Positions 26,902-34,115 of a DNA stretch of 64,000 nt are shown here, in pieces. Source of the stretch: Segatella copri (lineage in GTDB: Bacteria; Bacteroidota; Bacteroidia; Bacteroidales; Bacteroidaceae); contig NZ_VZCB01000095.1 of assembly GCF_009494395.1 (NCBI RefSeq), positions 99,402 to 163,401 on the forward strand. The letters are read 5' to 3'. The notes beneath the pieces are model-generated. The model did not search any database and was not told the origin of the DNA. It was given only the letters and a program-made list of their open reading frames with translations. A program made the position numbers and the translations under genes. Each line of letters opens with the position of its first letter. The stretch's first letter is position 1.

Positions 26902-27579
26902 TCAGACCAGCCCCAGGAGTTCTGCAAAATCATCAATGATAAATTCGGCAGAAGCCAACTGCTCGCGGGTTCCGTTTCCGTAAGTTACGGCACAGGCCTT
27001 GCAACCGGCATTGTGAGCCATATCTACATCAAAGGTCATGTCACCAACCACCAAGACTTCATCAAGCATATCCTCCACATCTCCTGCTTCTGCTGAAGTT
27101 ACGGGATTCTTCATTCCCTTCATTTCTCCCAAAGCCATGAAAACCATGTCGGGTGCAGGCTTCACATGCCCTACATCATCGCCAGCCACAATAGAAGAGA
27201 AAATATCTTCCAGCTGCATCTGCTTCACGTATCCGTCGAGCGAGCAATGGTTGCGGCTGCTTGCCATACCCAGAATAAAACCCTGGCGATGTAATTCTCT
27301 CAGGGTTTCTATTACATGAGGGAAGGGCTGCACGATCATCGTCTTCTTGTTATCCAGGAAGATTTCGCGATAGGTTGCCGCACATTCCATTCCTTCCTCA
27401 GCACTCATTCCGAAGAGCGAAACGAAGGCCTCATCCAGTCTTAAACCGATGGTCTTGGCACAAGCCTCATCCGATTTCACTTCCATTTTTTTGGCCCGCA
27501 TCGTATCCTGCAAGGTCTTCACAATGAGACTCTGCGAATCGCCGATGGTTCCATCAAAATCAAAAATTATATACTTCAT
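26902..27579 (-). CDS. HAD-family phosphatase (phosphoglycolate phosphatase-like)
   Basis: The 225-aa protein has the HAD motif I FDFDGTIGDS at residues 5-14, with the two catalytic aspartates. Motif II is in LGMASSRNH near 108, motif III lysine in VGHVKPAPD near 139 and motif IV acidic pair in VVGDMTFDVDMAHNAG near 177. The helical cap between motifs I and II places it in the PGP/Gph-like subgroup. The substrate may be phosphoglycolate, a sugar phosphate or PPi. Glycerate kinase follows closely upstream on the same strand (63 bases), so a shared role in glycolate/glycerate handling is possible. A minus-strand TATCTTTG lies at 27619-27626. Confidence 0.87.
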   Translation of the reverse strand: MKYIIFDFDGTIGDSQSLIVKTLQDTMRAKKMEVKSDEACAKTIGLRLDEAFVSLFGMSAEEGMECAATYREIFLDNKKTMIVQPFPHVIETLRELHRQGFILGMASSRNHCSLDGYVKQMQLEDIFSSIVAGDDVGHVKPAPDMVFMALGEMKGMKNPVTSAEAGDVEDMLDEVLVVGDMTFDVDMAHNAGCKACAVTYGNGTREQLASAEFIIDDFAELLGLV

Positions 27580-27642
27580 TATTTCTTATTCTTTTTACCC
27601 TGTTTTGATAATCGGGCGCAAAGATACGGATAATAACTGAAA

Positions 27643-28773
27643 CTACAAAGCAAATTGCTCATGAATCGCCTTTACGATATTATGACGAGCCACTTCTGAT
27701 TTCATAGCCTCTTCTAAAAGCATGCAATCAGGAGTAACCTGAACAACTCTATCAAAGCCTGCATCCAGCATCGCCTGCCTGTCGCTTACGCCACCCGATA
27801 CTAACCAGATTTTCTGATTGGTAATATGCTCCAATATGCGCTGCGGCAGTTTCCCCATCAAGGTCTGACGGTCGCTATGTCCCTCGCCCGTAATCACGAG
27901 ATCAGCATCCAGAATGAGCGCATCAAACTCAATCTCATCCAAGAGAAGCTCAGCCCCTGGACGAGCCTCAGCCTTGAAATATTGCAGGAAAGCATAACCC
28001 AAACCTCCGGCAGCACCAGCCCCGGAAACCATACTTCTATCATATCCGAAATGCCTGGAGCTTACCTCGGCAAACTTCCTCGCCCTATCATCCAGCATCT
28101 GCACCATCTTAGCATCAGCTCCCTTCTGAGGCGCAAAGACATGAGCCGCCCCATTTTCACCACAGAGCGGATTGGTAACATCTGAAGCCAGCACAAAACT
28201 GCATTCCTGGCGGATTTTCTTCCAGTCGTCGCCCATCGCCTTAAGCATTCCGATGCCACAATCGGATGTGGCACTTCCGCCCAAGCCCACGATGAAATGG
28301 CGCACACCCCGGCGATAAGCATTCATAATCATCTCACCCACGCCCCATGAAGTAGCCTTCATCGGGTTGCGCTGTTCAGGCTCAATCAGAGCCAGTCCGG
28401 CGGTCTGCGCAATCTCGATAATCGCGGTATCATCCACGATTCCGTATTCCGCCTCAATCCATCTCATCAGCGCATCATGGGCATGAATCCTCACTCGCTC
28501 TCCCTTCATTGCCGAGAGGAATGCATTGAGCATTCCCTCTCCTCCATCACTCATTTCCAGGGTAATGATTTCGGGAGAAGCATCATCTGAATTCATTTTT
28601 TTCATTTCTGGAATAGCATAATCAAGAGACAATTTCTTTATTTCGGGAGAAGCATCTTCCGCATTCCATTCCTTCACTCCCGAAGCAATCACCTCATTCA
28701 CCTCTCTGCTCGAAAGGCAGCCCTTATAAGAGTCACAAGCAATTATTATCTTCTTCTTTTTAACCATTGTCAT
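27643..28773 (-). CDS. Glycerate 2-kinase (GarK/GlxK family) with an in-frame repeat insertion
   Basis: The enzyme phosphorylates D-glycerate to 2-phosphoglycerate. Family motifs: IIIACDSYKGCLSSREV near residue 9, MSDGGEGM near 74, GLGGSATSDCGIGM near 163, SDVTNPLCGENGAA near 195 and VITGEGHSDRQT near 281. Residues about 39-70, between the first two motifs where most homologues have only a few residues, consist of three 12-residue units (DASPEI-type), coded by a 36-base tandem repeat. The loop before SDVTNPL is by contrast about 25 residues shorter than in E. coli GarK, so the total, 376 aa, is near normal. The gene is 6 bases downstream of the response regulator's stop on the opposite side, i.e. 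adjacent in the same direction. Confidence 0.88.
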   Translation of the reverse strand: MTMVKKKKIIIACDSYKGCLSSREVNEVIASGVKEWNAEDASPEIKKLSLDYAIPEMKKMNSDDASPEIITLEMSDGGEGMLNAFLSAMKGERVRIHAHDALMRWIEAEYGIVDDTAIIEIAQTAGLALIEPEQRNPMKATSWGVGEMIMNAYRRGVRHFIVGLGGSATSDCGIGMLKAMGDDWKKIRQECSFVLASDVTNPLCGENGAAHVFAPQKGADAKMVQMLDDRARKFAEVSSRHFGYDRSMVSGAGAAGGLGYAFLQYFKAEARPGAELLLDEIEFDALILDADLVITGEGHSDRQTLMGKLPQRILEHITNQKIWLVSGGVSDRQAMLDAGFDRVVQVTPDCMLLEEAMKSEVARHNIVKAIHEQFAL

Positions 28774-28779
28774 TTTTCT

Positions 28780-29511
28780 CTAATAAATCATTTTATACCC
28801 AATTCCCCTCACATTGATGATTCTGATATTTTCATCGGCAGATAACTTGTGGCGGAGCTTGGTGATGAAAACATGGAGACTGCGGGAATTGAAAAAGCTG
28901 TCATCACCCCAAAGTTTCAGGAGAATATCCTTGCTCTCTACCACATTGTTCTTGCTCTCCACAAGCATACGAAGGATTTCTGATTCACGATGTGACAGTT
29001 CTGTATCTTTACCATCCAACTGCAGAATCTGACTGGTAACATTCAGGCGATAACGACCGATGGAGAGCCATTGATCAGCAGCATCCGGATTATCAGGAGA
29101 ACCATTCCCCCCTTCCTGTTCTTCAGAAGAAATATTTCCTACTGAAGCCCGATGACAAAGCGACTTGATACGGACGATGAGCTCCTGGATGGCAAACGGC
29201 TTCTTCAGATAATCATTGCCACCCAATTCAAATCCCTCTACCACATCATTCACCGCCGAACGAGCCGTGAGAAAAAGCACAGGAGTACGGGAATCCGTCT
29301 TGCGGATACGGCGCACCATCTCGAAACCATCCATTTTGGGCATCATCACATCCGCTACCAGCACATCAGGCTTCTGTTCATCAAACATACGAAGCCCCTC
29401 TTCGCCATCATGCGCCGTGCGCATCTCGAAGCCCTGCGCCTCCAAGGTGTCGCTCAGAATCATCGCCAAGGATGTTTCGTCTTCTACCAGTAATACTTTT
29501 ATCTTATTCAT
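28780..29511 (-). CDS. OmpR-family response regulator
   Basis: The 243-aa protein has a receiver domain (residues 5-118) with the phosphorylated aspartate in VLVADVMMPKMDGFE (about residue 52), the conserved threonine in PVLFLTARS and the lysine in KKPF. A winged-helix DNA-binding domain (about 145-243) includes the family's SHRESEILRMLVESKNNVV and NVRGIGYKMIY end. It follows its histidine kinase by 10 bases and is followed by glycerate kinase after 6, so these may share a transcript. Likely targets are the flanking outer-membrane genes. Confidence 0.93.
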   Translation of the reverse strand: MNKIKVLLVEDETSLAMILSDTLEAQGFEMRTAHDGEEGLRMFDEQKPDVLVADVMMPKMDGFEMVRRIRKTDSRTPVLFLTARSAVNDVVEGFELGGNDYLKKPFAIQELIVRIKSLCHRASVGNISSEEQEGGNGSPDNPDAADQWLSIGRYRLNVTSQILQLDGKDTELSHRESEILRMLVESKNNVVESKDILLKLWGDDSFFNSRSLHVFITKLRHKLSADENIRIINVRGIGYKMIY

Positions 29512-29521
29512 TGTTTCTTTT

Positions 29522-31042
29522 TTACTTTTTTACCCTTTTACCTTTAAGAAAATGCAGGGTGAAGCAGCTTCCTTTTCCCGGCTCGCTTTCTACGGAAACA
29601 GAACCGCCCATTTTCTCCATCAGGCTCTTGACATAGAAAAGCCCGAGACCATAGCCCTTGACCGTATATTTATTGCCATCCGTCACCCGATAGAACTTGT
29701 CGAAAATATAAGGCAATTTATCGTGGGCAATACCGATTCCATTATCTGATACGGAAACCAGCACTTCATCCTCGGCTTTTTGGAAAGCCTTGATTTCTAT
29801 CTTCACGCTATCTTCAGAATACTTGATGGCATTGTCTATGAGATTGCTCACGATGTTTGAGAAATGCATCCGGTCGGCATGAACCATCAGATTTTCCGGT
29901 TCTACGGACAACGAAATATTCACCTTTTTATCCGTTTTTTCTCCTGATTTCACTTTCAGCTGATGCTGGGAGATTAATGGTTCAATCACCTCCTTCATTG
30001 GAACTTCCACGATATTGAGAAGCATCGATTTCCGTCGTTCCATACTCATTGACAGAATCTGCTCCACCAATCCGCTGAGCGTCTGCAACTGCTCCTGGGC
30101 GATGGTGAGATACTTGCACGCCTTATCAGGATGCTGGAGCATTCCGTAGTTCAACAGGGAGTCGGTGGCAGCATAGGCTACGGCTATCGGAGTCTTCAAT
30201 TCGTGCGTGATATTATTGGTGAAATCACTCTTCATCTCATCAAGCGTCTTCTGCTTGAGCATCGTATGAATCAGGAACCAGAAGACGAAAGCCAGGATGA
30301 GCATAATGAAGAGCGAAGTGGCAAGGATGCCTGCCATCTGGCTGAGCACAGTCATCGTAAGCGGCTCTAGGGTAAGGACATATTTCTCCTCATTCGCCTC
30401 CCCCTCATTACAAACCACATATTGGTATTGCTTGACATTGGCGGAAGGCACATACCCCTTCGTCGTCACTTTCGCCAAAACCTTCTTTCCTGCAAAAAGC
30501 TGAATCTGATGCGGAAGCGGATGAATATCGTCGCCCACCAACAAACTGTCTGAAAGCATCTTGACAACCCATGCACTGTCATAGTCATTGATGTCTGGTT
30601 TGGCGATTTCATTCAATTTGCCAAACAGCGCTTGTTGCACCATAGTTGCCAGCTTACCCGACATCATCATCATCAATTCCTGGTCCTTGTCATCTTCACT
30701 ACGCTTCTTTTGCTTGGTAAAAGTTGTTTGAACAGACTGAACGATCTTTCCTCCACGAACCTTTTTCACCTTTACCTTTTGATCTATATCATCGTCTTCA
30801 TCCATAGAAAAAGCAACAGAACCCGTCAGTTGTCTATGAGGCCCTTTATCATCATTGCGCAATCGTTCGATTCGCTTCTTCATCTCCATGAAGTGAGCGT
30901 ACTCCATTCCACCCTTAATTTTCGCTTCAACCTCCTTTTCCTGAGACTGATAAAGCCCCACGAGCCAATAGGTCTGATATGCGAAGATGCAGACCAGAGC
31001 CGTGATGACGAGCGTAACTATGTATTTAAGATGTAACTTCAT
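29522..31042 (-). CDS. Sensor histidine kinase
   Basis: I start the protein at MKLHLKYIV (31042) rather than 111 bases upstream, because the longer version would overlap the neighbouring gene and put a charged segment before the membrane helix; AAGGAAAG precedes this ATG. The 506-aa protein has two membrane helices (about residues 6-24 and 245-270) around a periplasmic sensor of about 220 residues rich in charged amino acids. It then has HisKA with the phosphorylated histidine in NNITHELKTPIAV, and an ATPase domain with N box NLIDNAIKYSED, G1 VSDNGIGIAHDKL, F box FDKFYRV and G2 GYGLGLFYVKSL. It pairs with the downstream response regulator. Confidence 0.92.
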   Translation of the reverse strand: MKLHLKYIVTLVITALVCIFAYQTYWLVGLYQSQEKEVEAKIKGGMEYAHFMEMKKRIERLRNDDKGPHRQLTGSVAFSMDEDDDIDQKVKVKKVRGGKIVQSVQTTFTKQKKRSEDDKDQELMMMMSGKLATMVQQALFGKLNEIAKPDINDYDSAWVVKMLSDSLLVGDDIHPLPHQIQLFAGKKVLAKVTTKGYVPSANVKQYQYVVCNEGEANEEKYVLTLEPLTMTVLSQMAGILATSLFIMLILAFVFWFLIHTMLKQKTLDEMKSDFTNNITHELKTPIAVAYAATDSLLNYGMLQHPDKACKYLTIAQEQLQTLSGLVEQILSMSMERRKSMLLNIVEVPMKEVIEPLISQHQLKVKSGEKTDKKVNISLSVEPENLMVHADRMHFSNIVSNLIDNAIKYSEDSVKIEIKAFQKAEDEVLVSVSDNGIGIAHDKLPYIFDKFYRVTDGNKYTVKGYGLGLFYVKSLMEKMGGSVSVESEPGKGSCFTLHFLKGKRVKK

Positions 31043-31082
31043 TCTTTCCTTTATTAAAGATTTTTCCAGATGAATTAAATAC

Positions 31083-31808
31083 TCATTTTCTGAAAATCGG
31101 ATAAACCTCCGTGGTATTCTTCCATCCCCATTTACCATTCTTTTGTGGCGCAAACTCTCGTCCCATCTTGGCTCCTATCCCCCAATGTTGATTGAACATC
31201 ACTTCCATGAAGCCACCATAGCTGCTCTTGGGATTGAAAGGAGACATGATGACGCTTCGAGGGTCAGAGGTTTTCGTTGGAACATATTGTCCATAGAATC
31301 CCACTGTGAGCCAGTCGTTTACCTGATAAGCCATTCGTCCACCAAAAGAAGCTTTGGTGAGATTGCCAAATCCATATACTCCCGTGTTTATCTTTTCTAT
31401 CCCGACATAAGGAGAAAAAACAAAACGCCCGAAATTTTGTTGATAAACAACCCCTGCAGTCTGCCTATTCATCAGTCCTGGGACTTCAATACCCGAAAAA
31501 TATACCGCCATCGTACCCAAATTCGGGGAAGGAAGAGAAATATGAGGTATTGCATTCGGCGCAATCTCTAAAGGTTTTCCTTCTTCCGACATCCAAGGTG
31601 CATTCGATTCAGAGTAATAAGATTTGCCTTGAAGTACAGGAAATCCACCGAGCGAAGGACGAGAATATTCCAACGACATACCTTCCTTAGGTAAAGATGC
31701 CTTCGGGATGGAATCCAAGGAAACACTCTTCACTTCCTGTGCTTGCATTACCAATGTACAAAAGCAAGCCATAACTGTCAATATGAATATTCTTCGTTTC
31801 TCTTTCAT
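31083..31808 (-). CDS. Outer-membrane protein encoded ahead of the two-component system
   Basis: The 241-aa protein has a signal peptide (residues 1-23, ending MQAQ). Its body has alternating hydrophobic and polar strands with many aromatic residues, such as GRFVFSPYVGIEK, GGRMAYQVNDWLTVGFYGQY and GGFMEVMFNQHWGIGAKMG, typical of a small outer-membrane beta-barrel. I do not recognise a named family. It is 40 bases upstream of the kinase in the same orientation, so it may be sensed by or report to the kinase. A near-consensus -7 element sits only 5 bases before the start codon. Confidence 0.7.
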   Translation of the reverse strand: MKEKRRIFILTVMACFCTLVMQAQEVKSVSLDSIPKASLPKEGMSLEYSRPSLGGFPVLQGKSYYSESNAPWMSEEGKPLEIAPNAIPHISLPSPNLGTMAVYFSGIEVPGLMNRQTAGVVYQQNFGRFVFSPYVGIEKINTGVYGFGNLTKASFGGRMAYQVNDWLTVGFYGQYVPTKTSDPRSVIMSPFNPKSSYGGFMEVMFNQHWGIGAKMGREFAPQKNGKWGWKNTTEVYPIFRK

Positions 31809-31813
31809 GCTTG

Positions 31814-31821
31814 CAAAAGTA
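31814..31821 (-). promoter_or_regulatory. Minus-strand promoter -7 element adjoining a start codon
   Basis: On the minus strand TACTTTTG ends 5 bases before the ATG at 31808. The usual start point 5-7 bases after this element would fall at the start codon, suggesting a leaderless transcript. The -33 region lacks a TTTG. Confidence 0.5.
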
Positions 31822-31916
31822 ATAAAAAAGAAGATAAGTAAGATACTTTTCAGGGAATTATTTCTGATTTGATAAGACTAAATAACACTTCTGATAAGAC
31901 TTGATAATCAAAATTC

Positions 31917-31948
31917 CTTGCTGACACGAGTTTTTTACAGTACTTTTG
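31917..31948 (+). promoter_or_regulatory. Promoter for the beta-barrel receptor gene
   Basis: CTTG at 31917-31920 and TACTTTTG at 31941-31948 with a 20-base spacer; divergent from the two-component operon 100 bases away. Confidence 0.65.
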
Positions 31949-32002
31949 CAACCGAAATCGGGAGGGTTCCTTCCGAAAGAACGATAAAAAGATAAGAAGA
32001 AT

Positions 32003-34051
32003 ATGAAAAGATTGGTTATATTAAGCGCTTGCCTGGCCATCAGTCTTGCCGGCTGGGCACAAGGAAACAGAAATGATTCCCTGAGAATGGACAGCATCAT
32101 CCATTCCCTCCCCGATGTGATGGTAAAAGGCAACCGACCTATCGTAAAGGTGAAAGGAGCAGCATTGACCTATGACCTGCCTCAACTCATCAAAAACCAT
32201 CCGGTGGATAATGCCTATGAAGCCATCAAGCAACTGCCTGGCGTGAGCGAACAAGATGAAGCCTTGACCCTCAACGCCCAATCCGTAACCGTGATGATAG
32301 ACGGCAAGGCTACCACCATGACGAGCGAGCAGCTCTATTCGCTTCTGAAAACGATTCCTACCAGCCGCATCGCCAACGCTGAAGTCATCTATTCAGCCCC
32401 AGCCCGCTATCAGGTAAAGGGACAGGTCATCAACCTTCTGCTGAAGCACAACACAGGTTTTCACTCCCTGCAAGGCGAGTTCTTCGGCGGCTACACCCAC
32501 CAGAACCGCAACAGTTACACAGAGCGCGCCTCCTTGCTCTTCACCAACAAGAAATGGGAAATAGACATGCTCTATTCCTTCGGTCATGGCAAGAGATATT
32601 ATTACTATGAAAATGAGTTTGCCCACACCTTGACTGATGGCACTTCCTATGCCTTCTCTACACATAGCGACAATAACAAACGCCATCTCAATCATAACAT
32701 CAGACTGGGAATCAACTATCATCTGGCGAAGAATCATCAACTCAGCTTTACCTACACCTCACAACTCAATAACACGAGAGGAACTTCAGAGGATGATGGC
32801 GATTTCACATCCCTACTCAGAATCCATGCCAAGAGTCAGTTTCACAATTTCCGCCTGGATTACTCTACCCCATTCGGCTTCTCGGCAGGAGCAGAATACA
32901 CCTATTATAATTCACCGGATGAACAATGGCTGAAAAGCAGTCTCTACGATGAGATTTACGACATCACAAGCCAGCAACGAATCGACAAATGGCACGTTTA
33001 CCTCAAGCAGGAGCACGACTTAGGAAAAGACTGGGGCTTGAACTACGGCATCAATTACACCACATCAAGAGACAAGAGTTCGCAGGAAAACAACAACAAG
33101 TCTTCTGATGGCAACACCATTCAAAACGAAGACCAAATGAGTTTCTACGTCGGAGCCAGCAAGTCATTCGGACAAAAACTCACGATGGAAGCATCGCTCA
33201 TGGAAGAATATTACCACACCCCAATCTGGGATGAGTGGAACCTCTTCCCTACACTCTCCATCACCTATCTTCCTAAGGCAGGACACGTCATCCAATTCGA
33301 CTTGGATTGCGACAGAGACTACCCTACTTATTGGTCGGTGAAGGACTTCACCACCTATAATGCGGGCGGATATGGAAAGATTGTTGGAAACCCGACGTTG
33401 AAGCCATCACGAGATCTCAGCCTCTCGCTTACCTATATTCTGCACAGCAGATACGTGGCAAGTCTCTTCTTCAACAACTCGAAAGATGAATTCCGTCAGC
33501 TTCCTTACCAAAGCGACAAGAAGAAGGAGATGGAATACAAGCATGTCAACTTCGACCATGTAAACCAGGTAGGCTTGATGTTCACAGCCCCAATCAACAT
33601 AGGCAACTGGTGGCAGAATCGCCTTACCTTCACTGGCGTATATCAGAACGACAAGAATTCCCATTTCTATGATCTTCCATTCGACCGCAGCAAATGGTTC
33701 TGTCAAGCCCAGTGGAACGGCACTTTTCTCTTTGGCAAGCATGTGCTTCTCAACCTCGATGCTTCCGTCCATACCAACGCCATCCAGGGAATCATCGACA
33801 TCCCAGCCTCAGGCTATCTCAACACTGCCCTCACCTGGAAGCCTCTCAAGGATGACAAGTTCCAGCTGAAAGCCTACTGCAACGACATCTTCGAGACAGG
33901 CGACAACCATCTCCACGACACCTACCGAGGTCAGCACGTCATCAACAACATGTACTTTGGCAGAATCATAGGCCTCTCCCTCACCTATCGTTTCGGCGGC
34001 TACAAGGCCAAGCAGCATGAAGAAGTAGATACTTCCAGATTCGGGAAATAA
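32003..34051 (+). CDS. TonB-dependent receptor-like outer-membrane beta-barrel protein
   Basis: The 682-aa protein has a signal peptide (1-19, ending GWAQ) and a plug-like domain at about 35-130 (DVMVKGNRPIVKVKGAALTYDL, read in parts, and AYEAIKQLPGV, VTVMIDGK). A large beta-barrel of the 'outer membrane protein beta-barrel family 3' type follows. It lacks the N-terminal carboxypeptidase-regulatory domain that most relatives carry, making it shorter than the usual 780-850 residues. The C-terminus reads SLTYRFGGYKAKQHEEVDTSRFGK, so there is a short extension past the last strand. Divergent from the kinase operon, so it is the most likely regulated target. Ligand unknown. Confidence 0.8.
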   Translation: MKRLVILSACLAISLAGWAQGNRNDSLRMDSIIHSLPDVMVKGNRPIVKVKGAALTYDLPQLIKNHPVDNAYEAIKQLPGVSEQDEALTLNAQSVTVMIDGKATTMTSEQLYSLLKTIPTSRIANAEVIYSAPARYQVKGQVINLLLKHNTGFHSLQGEFFGGYTHQNRNSYTERASLLFTNKKWEIDMLYSFGHGKRYYYYENEFAHTLTDGTSYAFSTHSDNNKRHLNHNIRLGINYHLAKNHQLSFTYTSQLNNTRGTSEDDGDFTSLLRIHAKSQFHNFRLDYSTPFGFSAGAEYTYYNSPDEQWLKSSLYDEIYDITSQQRIDKWHVYLKQEHDLGKDWGLNYGINYTTSRDKSSQENNNKSSDGNTIQNEDQMSFYVGASKSFGQKLTMEASLMEEYYHTPIWDEWNLFPTLSITYLPKAGHVIQFDLDCDRDYPTYWSVKDFTTYNAGGYGKIVGNPTLKPSRDLSLSLTYILHSRYVASLFFNNSKDEFRQLPYQSDKKKEMEYKHVNFDHVNQVGLMFTAPINIGNWWQNRLTFTGVYQNDKNSHFYDLPFDRSKWFCQAQWNGTFLFGKHVLLNLDASVHTNAIQGIIDIPASGYLNTALTWKPLKDDKFQLKAYCNDIFETGDNHLHDTYRGQHVINNMYFGRIIGLSLTYRFGGYKAKQHEEVDTSRFGK

Positions 34052-34054
34052 AAC

Positions 34055-34105
34055 GAGAAAAGCTCACCAAGACCATCAAAGTCCTGGCGAGCTTTTCTCT
34101 TTTTA
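34055..34105. terminator. Bidirectional terminator between convergent genes
   Basis: GAGAAAAGCTC (34055-34065) pairs with GAGCTTTTCTC (34089-34099), followed by T5. Confidence 0.85.
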
Positions 34106-34115
34106 TATCAGCATT

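Noticed and set aside
29522..31153. Longer histidine kinase starting at 31153
   Set aside because: The extra 37 residues overlap the upstream gene and precede the natural membrane-helix start at 31042.
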